DNA from: Candidatus Nanohalarchaeota archaeon
GTDB taxonomy: Archaea; Nanohalarchaeota; Nanosalinia; Nanosalinales; Nanosalinaceae
NCBI GenBank assembly: GCA_022729235.1
Contig: JALDAJ010000001.1
Coordinates: forward strand, 186,001-250,000
DNA length: 64,000 bases
Direction of reading: 5' to 3'
The notes under the pieces were generated by a model. That model was not told the DNA's origin. It did no database searches and was given only the letters and a program-made list of their open reading frames with translations. Below, piece by piece: positions 33,361 to 41,962 of this stretch (positions within the stretch are counted from its first letter, which is position 1; each line of letters starts with the position of its first letter). Made by a program: the position numbers and the translations under genes.

Positions 33361-33870
33361 ATGCAGGAGATGAAGGAAATCCAGATCGAAAAAATAGTAG
33401 TTAACGCAGGGGCAGGAGAAGTAGGAGATGAGGTCGAGAAATCAGTAAGGCTCCTGGAAAAGCTTACCGGCAAACAGCCAGTAAAGACAGAGTCCCGTCG
33501 GGAAGCCAAGACTTTCGGTCTTAGAGGCGGACTCGAGATAGGTGTTAAGATAACTCTTAGAGGAGAAGAGGCAAGAGAATTCCTGGAAAAAGTACTTCCA
33601 GCTGCTGACAACGAAATCGATGCCTCAAGCTTTGACGGCAACGGCAACTTCGCGTTCGGTATCTCAGAGTACATCGACGTACCAGGAGTAGACTATGACG
33701 GAGATATCGGTATGAGAGGGTTCGAAGTAGTTGTAAACCTTGAAAGACCAGGATACCGTGTAAAGCGGCGCGACTACAAGCCTTCAGAAGTCGGAAAAGA
33801 CCACGAGGTCTCCGATGAAGAAGCAAAGGAGTTCGTTGAAGAGGAACTTGGTGCAGAGGTGACAAACTAG
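33361..33870 (+). CDS. rpl5: 50S ribosomal protein L5
   Basis: 169 residues. [60 protein letters not shown] and [16 protein letters not shown] are L5 blocks. It binds 5S rRNA. The ATG sits directly after the hairpin element. Two nt before S14. Confidence 0.94.
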   Translation: MQEMKEIQIEKIVVNAGAGEVGDEVEKSVRLLEKLTGKQPVKTESRREAKTFGLRGGLEIGVKITLRGEEAREFLEKVLPAADNEIDASSFDGNGNFAFGISEYIDVPGVDYDGDIGMRGFEVVVNLERPGYRVKRRDYKPSEVGKDHEVSDEEAKEFVEEELGAEVTN

Positions 33871-33872
33871 AT

Positions 33873-34097
33873 ATGGGATACGAAGACGTACTAGACCAGA
33901 TCAAGCATAAGGAAGGTGACCGGAAAGCCTTCGAGAAACATAATACTCCAAAGGAGAGAGATTACGGAAAATCCAAGAAAGAATGCCGGCGCTGTGGAAG
34001 GACAGGAAGAGGAGTCATCTCAAAATACGGACTCAACTACTGTCGACAGTGCTTCCGCGAGATTGCGGAAGAGCTCGGCTTTAAACAGCTCAAGTAA
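33873..34097 (+). CDS. rps14: 30S ribosomal protein S14, zinc-binding type
   Basis: 74 residues, slightly longer than the usual 55 because of an N-terminal extension ([20 protein letters not shown]). Zinc cysteines C38, C41, C57 and C60 lie in KECRRCGR and NYCRQCFRE. Standard position between L5 and S8. Confidence 0.93.
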   Translation: MGYEDVLDQIKHKEGDRKAFEKHNTPKERDYGKSKKECRRCGRTGRGVISKYGLNYCRQCFREIAEELGFKQLK

Positions 34098-34108
34098 GGT
34101 AGATAACA

Positions 34109-34498
34109 ATGCAGCAAGACACACTCAGCGACGCACTGTCCTCAATCAACAACGCAGCGAGGACGGGTAACGAATACGCAACGGTCGCACCCACAAGCAA
34201 CCTGGTAAAGAACGTACTTGTCAAGCTACAGGAAGAGAATTACATAGGAGTATTCGAACTTGTAGAAGACGGTAAGGGCGGAAAATTCAAGGTAGAGGTC
34301 AAGCCAGAGATCAACGAATGCAAGCCTGTAAAGCCAAACTTCTACGTAGGGAACGATGAATACACGAAGTGGTCCAAGAGATACTTACCGGCAAGAAACT
34401 TCGGAAAACTACTCGTAACAACACCTGAAGGCGTACTAACCCATGAAGAGGCTCACGAGAAAGGAGTGGGTGGAAAACTACTCGGATACGTCTACTAA
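34109..34498 (+). CDS. rps8: 30S ribosomal protein S8
   Basis: 129 residues. DTLSDALSSINNAARTGNEY, KNVLVKLQEENYIGVFELVE, and the C-terminal RYLPARNFGKLLVTTPEGVL with HEEAHEKGVGGKLLGYVY match archaeal S8. It binds 16S helix 21. Confidence 0.95.
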   Translation: MQQDTLSDALSSINNAARTGNEYATVAPTSNLVKNVLVKLQEENYIGVFELVEDGKGGKFKVEVKPEINECKPVKPNFYVGNDEYTKWSKRYLPARNFGKLLVTTPEGVLTHEEAHEKGVGGKLLGYVY

Positions 34499-34507
34499 GT
34501 GATACAG

Positions 34508-35041
34508 ATGGAACTCAAAACCGAACTCGGAGACGCGGAAGCAGAATACGAAGACGGAGTGCTTAGAGTCAGCGATAACGATGGAGAAGTCGAAAAGAAG
34601 CTGGAGCACGCACAGATCGATGTAGAAGTGACAGACGAGGAAGTAGTTTTCTCCACCGAGAGCGATAGAAAGGACATGGAGAGTATAGTCAAGACTTTCC
34701 AGAGACACCTGGAGAACATGCTCAAAGGACTGGAAAGCGACCACGTATACCGGATGAAAGGTGTCTACGCACACTTCCCGATGACTATCAAACAACAGGG
34801 AGAAGAGATCCATCTCGAGAACTTCATGGGAGAAAGAGCACCCAGAGTCATAGAGATAATGGACGGTGTAGACGTCTCCATCAACGGCGAAGATCTTGAA
34901 CTAAGAGGTCCAGACAAGGACAAAGTTTCACAGACTGCAGCCCGTATAGAACAGGTATGCAAGAAAGGAAACCGCGATCCCAGGACATTCCAGGACGGAG
35001 TATACATAACAGAAGCCGAAGAAGGTGGTTCAGATGAGTAA
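34508..35041 (+). CDS. rpl6: 50S ribosomal protein L6
   Basis: 177 residues from ATG 34508; a GTG at 34499 would add three codons. Two L6 folds: [20 protein letters not shown] with [20 protein letters not shown], then [20 protein letters not shown] and [16 protein letters not shown]. Overlaps the L32e start by 8 nt. Confidence 0.93.
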   Translation: MELKTELGDAEAEYEDGVLRVSDNDGEVEKKLEHAQIDVEVTDEEVVFSTESDRKDMESIVKTFQRHLENMLKGLESDHVYRMKGVYAHFPMTIKQQGEEIHLENFMGERAPRVIEIMDGVDVSINGEDLELRGPDKDKVSQTAARIEQVCKKGNRDPRTFQDGVYITEAEEGGSDE

Positions 35042-35381
35042 AGACAAAGATTTCAAGAAAGAGGATAGCCACAAGAAGAAGGGATATCCTGGCAAATGGA
35101 GGAGACCGAGAGGGCGACACTCCCGCATCCGGCTGGAGAAGAAAGGCGCTCCTGCAAAGCCAAAAGCAGGATACAGGACAGAAAAAAATGCTAGAGGGAA
35201 ACATCCTTCCGGGTACGAGGAAGTACTCGTACACAATACTGGCGACCTTGAAGAGATCGATACCGAGACAGAGGCAGCAAGAATCGCCTCAAAGGTCGGC
35301 GCAAGAAAAAGAGAGACTATACTTGAAAAAGCTGACGAACTCGAAATAGAAGTACTGAACCCAGGTGATAATGATGAGTGA
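35034..35381 (+). CDS. rpl32e: 50S ribosomal protein L32e
   Basis: 115 residues from ATG 35034. [40 protein letters not shown] and [20 protein letters not shown] match L32e. The first residues are a charged extension. Overlaps L6 and L19e, as common in this operon. Confidence 0.93.
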   Translation: MSKDKDFKKEDSHKKKGYPGKWRRPRGRHSRIRLEKKGAPAKPKAGYRTEKNARGKHPSGYEEVLVHNTGDLEEIDTETEAARIASKVGARKRETILEKADELEIEVLNPGDNDE

Positions 35382-35820
35382 TTTGAAGAGCCAGAGACGG
35401 ATGGCTGCAGAAGTAATGGACATAGGAGAGAACCGTGTATGGATCGATCCTGAACAGACAGAAAGAGTCGAAGAAGCTATCACACGACAGGATATCAGGA
35501 ACCTGATTGAAGGCGGTGCAATCCAGAAGAAAAAGGTGAAAGGAACCTCCCGGGGTCGCACAAGAGAGAACAGGAAGCAGAAAACAAAAGGACGTAGAAA
35601 AGGACATGGGTCTCGGAAAGGAAAGAAGACAGCGAGAAAAGAGAATAAGAAACGATGGATGGAAAAAATCCGTGCGATCCGATCCAGGCTTAAAGAGATG
35701 AGAGACGAAGGAGAAATCTCACAGGAACAGTACAGGACGCTCTATGACAAATCAAAAGGCGGATTCTTCCGGGACATAAAACACCTTGAAAACCACATAG
35801 AAGAAGAAATGGAGGTATAA
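35374..35820 (+). CDS. rpl19e: 50S ribosomal protein L19e
   Basis: 148 residues from ATG 35374 (an adjacent ATG at 35371 is equally usable). [20 protein letters not shown], the basic linker [19 protein letters not shown] and the long helix [20 protein letters not shown] match archaeal L19e. Start overlaps the L32e stop. Confidence 0.93.
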   Translation: MSDLKSQRRMAAEVMDIGENRVWIDPEQTERVEEAITRQDIRNLIEGGAIQKKKVKGTSRGRTRENRKQKTKGRRKGHGSRKGKKTARKENKKRWMEKIRAIRSRLKEMRDEGEISQEQYRTLYDKSKGGFFRDIKHLENHIEEEMEV

Positions 35821-35828
35821 CGATAAAC

Positions 35829-36341
35829 ATGGCAGATTCATCAAACTACCACGTACCGTTCAGGCGGAGAAGAGACCAGAAGACAGACTACGACCAGAGA
35901 CTGGACCTGTTAAAGTCAGGTAAACCGAGAGCAGTTGTAAGACTCTCAAACAACCATACTAGAGTCCATATAGCTGAATACAGTCAGAAAGGAGATGAAA
36001 ACAGAGTTCAGACAGTTTCCGGAGATCTAGAAGAGTACGGATGGGATGGGCACTCAGGCAACATCCCTGCAGCATACCTAACCGGATACCTAGCAGGTAT
36101 GAAAGCAGACATCAGTGAAGCAGTACTCGATGTAGGACTTAAAAATGTCAAGAAAGGAGGAAGAATATTCGCCGCAGTACAGGGACTTAGAGATGCAGGC
36201 GTAGAAGTACCTGTAGGAGAAGACATGGTACCGGAAGAAAGCCGGTTAAGAGGAGAGCACATCGAAGAGATGCGGGAAACAGATACTACTGAAAACTTTG
36301 AAAAAGTCAAAGAAAACATCAACGAGGAAAACGACGGCTGA
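35829..36341 (+). CDS. rpl18: 50S ribosomal protein L18
   Basis: 170 residues. YHVPFRRRRDQKTDYDQRLD, KPRAVVRLSNNHTRVHIAEY, NIPAAYLTGYLAGMKADISE and VLDVGLKNVKKGGRIFAAVQ match archaeal L18, which binds 5S rRNA with L5. Standard order L19e-L18-S5. Confidence 0.94.
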   Translation: MADSSNYHVPFRRRRDQKTDYDQRLDLLKSGKPRAVVRLSNNHTRVHIAEYSQKGDENRVQTVSGDLEEYGWDGHSGNIPAAYLTGYLAGMKADISEAVLDVGLKNVKKGGRIFAAVQGLRDAGVEVPVGEDMVPEESRLRGEHIEEMRETDTTENFEKVKENINEENDG

Positions 36342-36347
36342 TACACG

Positions 36348-37016
36348 ATGGCGCAGGAAGAAGTAGAAGAGGAAATATGGAACCCGAAGACCGAACTCGG
36401 TAGAAAAGTCGCAAACGGGGAAATCACACGGATAGATGAAGCACTGCACGCAGACGAGAAAATAATGGAGCCTGAGATAGTTGACCACCTCGTCAACCTG
36501 GACGAAGAAGTAATGCTTATCGGAGGAACACCAGGCAAGGGAGGTGGTAAAAGACGTACTGTATCCAAGAGAACCGCAAGGATGCACAAGTCAGGCGCAC
36601 GTTACAGGACAAAAGCTATGTCCGTACTTGGAGACAGGAACGGCACCATAGGACTCGGAAACGGGGAAGCAAACGATACTAGAGCAGCGATTGAGAACGC
36701 AGCAAGGGAGGCAAAACTTAACCTGGTATCTGTGGACAGAGGATGTGGTTCATGGGAATGCGCCTGCGGAACTGAACACAGCGTGCCTTTCGAAGTGGAA
36801 GGTAAGTCAGGGAGCGTAACGGTAACCCTGAAACCTGCACCGAAAGGTATCGGTCTTGCAGCAAGCGATGACATGGCAAAGATGCTCGAACTTGCGGGAT
36901 ACCAGGATGTATGGGTACAGTCCCGCGGAAAGACAAGGACACGTGAAAACCTTATCCGCGCAGGATTTAACGCGCTGAAGAAAATCAACGAGATGAAGAG
37001 AACAGAGGATAAATAA
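36348..37016 (+). CDS. rps5: 30S ribosomal protein S5
   Basis: 222 residues. WNPKTELGRKVANGEITRID, RYRTKAMSVLGDRNGTIGLG, KPAPKGIGLAASDDMAKMLE and DVWVQSRGKTRTRENLIRAG match S5. A cysteine-containing loop (GCGSWECACGTEH) typical of archaeal S5 is present. Followed by a 56-bp hairpin element. Confidence 0.94.
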   Translation: MAQEEVEEEIWNPKTELGRKVANGEITRIDEALHADEKIMEPEIVDHLVNLDEEVMLIGGTPGKGGGKRRTVSKRTARMHKSGARYRTKAMSVLGDRNGTIGLGNGEANDTRAAIENAAREAKLNLVSVDRGCGSWECACGTEHSVPFEVEGKSGSVTVTLKPAPKGIGLAASDDMAKMLELAGYQDVWVQSRGKTRTRENLIRAGFNALKKINEMKRTEDK

Positions 37017-37017
37017 G

Positions 37018-37073
37018 ATGACGAAAATCAGAGATTTTCTAAATCACCAGGAACTCAAAGGTGAGTTTCGGTA
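37018..37073 (+). repeat. 56-bp two-hairpin element between S5 and L30
   Basis: From an ATGA just after the S5 stop to the base before the L30 ATGA, exactly 56 bp. Hairpin 1 GAAAATC-AGA-GATTTTC (37023-37039); hairpin 2 AACTCA-aagg-TGAGTT (37052-37067), whose 3' arm overlaps the L30 ribosome-binding site GGTGAG. Closest in layout to the element at 16321. Confidence 0.65.
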
Positions 37074-37421
37074 ATGATAGCAGCTGTAAGAATAAGGAGC
37101 GATACTGACGCGAGACAGAAAGTGGCAAGGACGCTGGACAACCTCGGATTGAGGAGGAATAACCAGTGCGTGGTTCACGAGGACTCGGAATCTATCAGGG
37201 GTATGCTTAACGTTGTAAAAGACTACGTTGCCTACGGAGAGATAGACGAAGAAACAGTAGAGAAACTAGAGGAAAGAAGAGGAGAAATCCTTGAAAACGG
37301 TGATACAGTAAACCTGTCACCTCCTAGCAAGGGATACAGGAGTACAAAGAAAAACCACGGACAGGGCGGCTCCCTAGGTGAGCGGCCGGACATGAACGAA
37401 CTTATCTCCAGGATGGTATAA
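37074..37421 (+). CDS. rpl30: 50S ribosomal protein L30
   Basis: 115 residues. IAAVRIRSDTDARQKVARTL, LGLRRNNQCVVHEDSESIRG, MLNVVKDYVAYGEIDEETVE match archaeal L30 (bacterial L30 homologue with extension). It lies between S5 and L15 in the standard order. Confidence 0.93.
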   Translation: MIAAVRIRSDTDARQKVARTLDNLGLRRNNQCVVHEDSESIRGMLNVVKDYVAYGEIDEETVEKLEERRGEILENGDTVNLSPPSKGYRSTKKNHGQGGSLGERPDMNELISRMV

Positions 37422-37435
37422 GCAGGTGATTGATA

Positions 37436-37861
37436 ATGGTAAAACGTAGAAAGAAGAAAAAGAAATCCGGATCATACGGCAAAGGCTCTTCCAAGAAGGG
37501 TCGCGGAGCAGGAAGTAGAGGTGGTCGCGGAGCTGCAGGACAGGGAAAGAAAGGGATGCAGAAGAAGATGACTAAAGACGGCATCCACGAACTCGGAGAG
37601 AAAGGATTCTCAAGCCAGACAGAGCAGAACGGGATTAACTTGAGAGATATCGACCAGAGAATAGAAAGTTTCGTGGAACAAGGTCTTGCAGAAGAAACAG
37701 ATTCAGGGTACGTTTTCCACGCAGATGAGGCAGGTTACGAAAAGATACTTGGATCAGGAAAGCTGACAAAGGAAATAGAGGTTCATGCTGAAAAGTTTTC
37801 CTCAACCGCGGAGAAAAAGATTGAAGAAGCGGGAGGAGAAGCTGTAAAAGTAGAGGAATAA
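37436..37861 (+). CDS. rpl15: 50S ribosomal protein L15
   Basis: 141 residues from ATG 37436. Basic, glycine-rich N-terminus (KRRKKKKKSGSYGKGSSKK, GAGSRGGRGAAGQGKKG) and globular domain VFHADEAGYEKILGSGKLTK. It precedes secY by 4 nt, the conserved archaeal and bacterial neighbour. Confidence 0.92.
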   Translation: MVKRRKKKKKSGSYGKGSSKKGRGAGSRGGRGAAGQGKKGMQKKMTKDGIHELGEKGFSSQTEQNGINLRDIDQRIESFVEQGLAEETDSGYVFHADEAGYEKILGSGKLTKEIEVHAEKFSSTAEKKIEEAGGEAVKVEE

Positions 37862-37865
37862 GGTA

Positions 37866-39254
37866 ATGTCCTACATAGTAAAAGCCGCAGGATATCTTCC
37901 AAGCGTAAAGGAGCCGGAGAAAGAGCAGTCTCTCAAACAGATGCTGACATGGACCGGTATCGTACTTCTACTATACTTCACGCTTGCAGAAATCAGCATT
38001 TACGGAGCCGACCACGCGGCGGTCGAACAGGCACTCCAACAGCTTGAAACATTCCAGACCCTTCTAGGAGCAGAAATTGGTTCTATCGTTACACTGGGAA
38101 TCGGACCTATCGTCACAGCATCGATTGTACTACAGATGATGGTCGGATCCGACCTCCTGCCCTGGGACACCAACACCGACGAAGGCAGGGCGAAGTTCCA
38201 GAGCACGCAAAAAGTACTCGCATACAGCCTCTGTGTAGTCAATGCACTAGGATTCGTTCTGACAGGGACATTCGGAAACGTTATGGGAAGTCCTTTCCTC
38301 ATAGCCCTACTAACAGGACAGATAGCGCTGGGCGGAATGATAATCGTTATACTGGACGACCTCATACAGAAATGGGGCTTCGGATCAGGAGTAGGACTGT
38401 TCATCGCCGCAGGAGTTTCAAAAGCAGTATTCGTCTCCGCGTTCTCACCCTTAACAACCACAGGAGAACTCTACTGGACATCCGGCGGTAACCCTGTAGG
38501 CGCTCTATTCCTGTTCGCCAACACACTCGACCTGACCGCATTGATGCCTATAATCTCGGCAGCAGCAGTTTTCGCGGTCGTCGTGTACATGCAGTCGATG
38601 AGAGTAGAGATACCGCTGACCTTTGGAAATGTAAGAGGATTCGGACAGAAATGGCCTCTCAAGTTCCTGTACACCAGCGTCATGCCAGTCATCCTGCTGG
38701 TAGCTCTCATCGCAAATATACAGATCGCAGGAACCGCACTCGCAGGACAGGACGGATGCTCGGTACTGGGATGCTTCTCAGGCGGGCAGGCAACCTCCGG
38801 ACTGGTGCTATGGCTTAACGCGCCGACAGAGGTATTTGAGAATCTTATCAGCACAGGATTCGCAGCAGTCGGTGCGATCGATATGATCCGTGTGCTCTTC
38901 TACCTATCCATATACTCAATCGGAGGGATAGTCTTCTCTGTATTCTGGGCAAAAACAACCGGACAGGGCTCTGGAGACGTCGCGGAACAGATCTCCCGGA
39001 CAGGAATGAAAGTTCCAGGGTTCAGGAAGGATACAAGAATAATCAAGAAAGTACTCGACCGTTACATCCCCGGGCTCGCAGTACTGTCCGGACTCGTAGT
39101 AGGTCTCCTCGCAGCGCTCGCCGACATGACAAGGGCAGCGGGTGGAGGAATCGGTGTACTTCTTACCGTCATGATCCTCTACCGAATGTACGAACAGCTA
39201 GCGCAAAAGCATATGGAAGAGCTCCACCCTGCGATGAGAGAGTTCTTCGAATAA
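37866..39254 (+). CDS. secY: Preprotein translocase subunit SecY
   Basis: 462 residues with ten membrane helices. The plug and lateral-gate regions are visible: YFTLAEISIYG, LGIGPIVTASIVLQMMVGSD, QKVLAYSLCVVNALGFVLTG and the cytoplasmic loop IPLTFGNVRGFGQKWPLKFL. It is the last gene of the ribosomal run. A DUF106 insertase-like gene follows after 37 nt, grouping two membrane-insertion functions. Confidence 0.95.
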   Translation: MSYIVKAAGYLPSVKEPEKEQSLKQMLTWTGIVLLLYFTLAEISIYGADHAAVEQALQQLETFQTLLGAEIGSIVTLGIGPIVTASIVLQMMVGSDLLPWDTNTDEGRAKFQSTQKVLAYSLCVVNALGFVLTGTFGNVMGSPFLIALLTGQIALGGMIIVILDDLIQKWGFGSGVGLFIAAGVSKAVFVSAFSPLTTTGELYWTSGGNPVGALFLFANTLDLTALMPIISAAAVFAVVVYMQSMRVEIPLTFGNVRGFGQKWPLKFLYTSVMPVILLVALIANIQIAGTALAGQDGCSVLGCFSGGQATSGLVLWLNAPTEVFENLISTGFAAVGAIDMIRVLFYLSIYSIGGIVFSVFWAKTTGQGSGDVAEQISRTGMKVPGFRKDTRIIKKVLDRYIPGLAVLSGLVVGLLAALADMTRAAGGGIGVLLTVMILYRMYEQLAQKHMEELHPAMREFFE

Positions 39255-39291
39255 CTCACAATTTAAAAGCGTTCCCGCAGAGAGATTTGTT

Positions 39292-40023
39292 ATGGCTGGT
39301 ATCGAAGCACTGCTTACAGCGATGTACGGCTTCTATGACGCTATTTTCCAGCCTGTACTCCTCTTCGGACCCTATATCTCGCTCGCGTTCTTTTCCGCAG
39401 TACTGGCCGCACTTTTTTCCATAATCTACTGGTACCTGCTTGACATCGAGAAGGCAGACGAAATCAAGGATAAGCTGAGCGAACAGCAGGAAAAGATGAA
39501 AGAGGCCAGAAGTGACGATGAGAGCGACAAGGCATCAGAGCACATGCAGAAGACGATGCAGCTCAACCAGGAACTCATGAAGCTTAACCTGAAGCCTATG
39601 ATCGCCACGATGGTCTTCGTTGCACTGATATTTCCCTGGCTCAGCTACACATTCTCCCCAGCAGTAGCGCTAGAACCGGTAAATGACCATGTATTCGAGG
39701 GGGAGCTGGAGTATGCAGGACAGGTGGAACAGATACAGGTTGACAACTCGACAGATCCTGCTACGGTAACCGTTAACGGTAGCGAAGGAGAAATAGGCGG
39801 ACTAGTCGAGGCTCACAACATTGAATGGGAGCTGGTTCGTTTCGGTGAAAACGGAGGGTTCTTTGCCGTACAGGAAGGGCTTATACTCAGCGTAAGCGCA
39901 AAGTTCATCGACCTACCATTCACACTACCCTACATCGGTGGAGCACTTAACTGGCTAGGATTCTACATCCTCATCGCGATGCCCCTAACATACGGATTCC
40001 GAAAGCTTTTAGGCGTAGCATAA
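39292..40023 (+). CDS. DUF106 membrane insertase-like protein (EMC3/YidC-like)
   Basis: 243 residues. Helices near 20-50, 103-122 and 205-240, with a cytosolic coiled coil (EKADEIKDKLSEQQEKMKEA, HMQKTMQLNQELMKLNLKPM) between the first two, are the layout of the archaeal DUF106 proteins related to EMC3/TMCO1/YidC. A beta-rich extracellular domain of about 75 residues (VFEGELEYAGQVEQIQVDNS) is inserted before the last helices. The location after secY matches other archaea. It likely assists membrane protein insertion. Confidence 0.82.
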   Translation: MAGIEALLTAMYGFYDAIFQPVLLFGPYISLAFFSAVLAALFSIIYWYLLDIEKADEIKDKLSEQQEKMKEARSDDESDKASEHMQKTMQLNQELMKLNLKPMIATMVFVALIFPWLSYTFSPAVALEPVNDHVFEGELEYAGQVEQIQVDNSTDPATVTVNGSEGEIGGLVEAHNIEWELVRFGENGGFFAVQEGLILSVSAKFIDLPFTLPYIGGALNWLGFYILIAMPLTYGFRKLLGVA

Positions 40024-40056
40024 ACCGGCTTAAAGCTTCACCCAGCATCCATCACT

Positions 40057-41022
40057 ATGACCGATAAACACTGGTACACCCGGGAAGCATCTGAACCTTC
40101 TGAAGACTACGGGACGAGACCTGAGAAAAGATCTATAGAAGAGCTTCTGGAACAAGGGATTTTGATAGTTGATAAACCGTTCGGACCGACAAGTAACCAG
40201 GTATCAGGCTGGATAAAGGAGGAGCTCGATTTAAAGAAGACAGGTCACTTCGGAACACTTGACCCGAACGCGACAGGAGTCCTACCGATAGGTGTCAACC
40301 GTGGAACCCGGATACAGGAAGCGCTTGCAAAAGCCCGGAAAGAATACGTTTTCGAGGCAGAGCTGGGCGAAGAGAAGCCAGAAGACGATATACGAGAGGC
40401 AGTAAAGAGCTTTGAAGGAGTCAACAAACAGGTACCTCCAGAAAAGAGCGCGGTCAAAAGAGAGGAACGTGAACGCGAAGCATACGAGACCGAACTGCTT
40501 GAAGTCCAGGAGAATCAAGTTCTTGGACGGGTTAGATGTGAATCAGGGTTCTACGTGCGCGTCATGATAGAACAGCTCGGAGAGAAACTTGACACATCGG
40601 CAGAGATGACCGAATTACGGCGGACAAAACAGGGAGAACTCAGCGAGGAAGACACCGCAACACTGCAGGATATAGTCGATGCATACAACTTCTACCGCAA
40701 GGAAGGTAAGGAAGAGGAAATCAGGAAAGTTTTACATCCCATCGAGAGGGCGGTCGCACACATGCCGAAAATCGTTATCAAGGATACCGCAGTCAACGCT
40801 GTCGCAAATGGTTCCGACCTCGGATCAACCGGCATCTCAAAGCTGCAGGACGGCATCCAGGAAGGCGATAGAGCGGCAATCATGACACTGAAAGGCGAAC
40901 TCGTGGCGCTCGCAACCGCGCAGATGACCTCAGAAGAGATGTACGACCAGAAAGGTACAGCAGCCACACTGGAAAGCGTTCACATGAACCCAGAAATCTA
41001 TCCGAAAAAGTGGAAACGGTAG
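40057..41022 (+). CDS. cbf5: rRNA/tRNA pseudouridine synthase Cbf5 (archaeal dyskerin)
   Basis: 321 residues. TruB-like catalytic core LIVDKPFGPTSNQVSGWIKE and HFGTLDPNATGVLPIGVNRG (catalytic Asp in TLDP), RCESGFYVRVMIEQLG, and a C-terminal PUA domain (KIVIKDTAVNAVANGSDLGS, GDRAAIMTLKGELVALATAQ). It is the H/ACA RNP enzyme and also modifies tRNA position 55. The usual GHSGTLDP is GHFGTLDP here. Confidence 0.93.
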   Translation: MTDKHWYTREASEPSEDYGTRPEKRSIEELLEQGILIVDKPFGPTSNQVSGWIKEELDLKKTGHFGTLDPNATGVLPIGVNRGTRIQEALAKARKEYVFEAELGEEKPEDDIREAVKSFEGVNKQVPPEKSAVKREEREREAYETELLEVQENQVLGRVRCESGFYVRVMIEQLGEKLDTSAEMTELRRTKQGELSEEDTATLQDIVDAYNFYRKEGKEEEIRKVLHPIERAVAHMPKIVIKDTAVNAVANGSDLGSTGISKLQDGIQEGDRAAIMTLKGELVALATAQMTSEEMYDQKGTAATLESVHMNPEIYPKKWKR

Positions 41023-41055
41023 AGGAATTATTAGTATGGAGGATAAAATCTTGAT

Positions 41056-41568
41056 ATGAAACTGATAATAACAGACGAGGAACCTGACCTCGACGGCGCA
41101 GCTTCCTCCTACGCGTATGCTGAATTTCTCAAAAAGAACGATGAAAAAGCAGTAGGAGCCGTATTCGGCGACCTGAACGAACAGACGGAACAGATACTTG
41201 AAGAACTTGACGAGGAGATACAGGACGCCTCTTACTACCTGTACTCCGCGGACGAAATCATCATCGTAAGCGCGAGCAGTATGGACCATATCTCACGGCG
41301 CATATCCCCTGACAAAGTCGTAGAAATCATCGACCACGAAGACGTCAGCAAGGAAGACTTCCCGGAGGCAGATATCGAGATAGAAGGCGTCAGCACCGCA
41401 TCAACCATTATCGCGGAGAAATTCCGGGACAACGACATCGAGGTAAGCAAGGGCGCAGTCACACTACTACACGCGGCGATAACTTCCACCATTGAAGAAC
41501 TGGATGACGAAGAAGTAACCGACCGCGACCGGGAAATAGTCGAGTGGCTGGAAGAACAGAAAGAATAA
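41056..41568 (+). CDS. DHH-family phosphoesterase-like domain protein
   Basis: 170 residues. It resembles the N-terminal domain of DHH enzymes, mainly manganese-dependent pyrophosphatase: DEEPDLDGAASSYAYAEFLK, VVEIIDHEDVSKEDFPEADI and GVSTASTIIAEKFRDNDIEV, LLHAAITSTI. The canonical DHH is reduced to IDHE and the C-terminal DHHA domain is missing, so it may not be a complete enzyme. It sits behind cbf5 by 33 nt. Confidence 0.65.
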   Translation: MKLIITDEEPDLDGAASSYAYAEFLKKNDEKAVGAVFGDLNEQTEQILEELDEEIQDASYYLYSADEIIIVSASSMDHISRRISPDKVVEIIDHEDVSKEDFPEADIEIEGVSTASTIIAEKFRDNDIEVSKGAVTLLHAAITSTIEELDDEEVTDRDREIVEWLEEQKE

Positions 41569-41587
41569 CTCCTCTCCAGCAGGGTAG

Positions 41588-41595
41588 CTTATAAG
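41588..41595 (+). promoter_or_regulatory. TATA box of tRNA-Ser
   Basis: CTTATAAG begins 46 nt before the tRNA-Ser 5' end, close to the 43-49 nt seen at the tRNA-Leu(TAA) and tRNA-Glu genes of this window. Confidence 0.55.
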
Positions 41596-41633
41596 ATTCT
41601 TAGTCAAGCTCTTCCTCATAGTGGCTTCCATAA

Positions 41634-41780
41634 GCCGGGGTGACTGAGTCTGGACGAAAGTGCCAGCCTGGAATAGCCGGCTCCTCTTTGAGGTGACGGC
41701 TTGAGAAGAGCTCTTCTCTTCGATCCCAGTCAGCTGGTGACCCATACCGGGTCTCCTGGGTTCAAATCCCAGCCCCGGCG
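41634..41780 (+). tRNA. tRNA-Ser (anticodon GGA) with intron
   Basis: Acceptor arms GCCGGGG and CCCCGGC pair fully, discriminator G. The T arm is CTGGG-TTCAAAT-CCCAG. The anticodon stem CCAGC (41663-41667) pairs with GCTGG (41733-41737). The loop reads CTGGAA, giving anticodon GGA, and the variable arm GACCC...GGGTC is long as in serine tRNAs. A 58-nt intron at 41674-41731, after position 37, splits the loop. It includes the hairpin GAAGAG-CTCTT-CTCTTC. Mature length 89 nt. CCA is not encoded. Confidence 0.85.
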
Positions 41781-41833
41781 TCTTCGACGCCTTGCTGGAT
41801 TTGATTATCCTCACATCTCTCACGAGAAGTTCA

Positions 41834-41892
41834 GGGTTCAAATCCGAGAAATCCAGTTCTGGTTTCGAGTTGCAGAAAATCTTTTGATTTTC
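41834..41892 (+). repeat. Partial T-arm copy and hairpin downstream of tRNA-Ser
   Basis: GGGTTCAAATCC of the tRNA-Ser T arm (41758) is repeated at 41834, 76 bp downstream. It is followed by GAAAATC-TTTT-GATTTTC (41875-41892) and the phrase CGAACCC. The acceptor end itself is not clearly repeated, so this is the weakest of the five tRNA-flanking copies. Confidence 0.45.
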
Positions 41893-41962
41893 GAACCCAT
41901 ATCCGGCGCTTATCTAATATTCAGCCGGTTTTATAACCGAACTTCACCAAATCTTGTCCATC

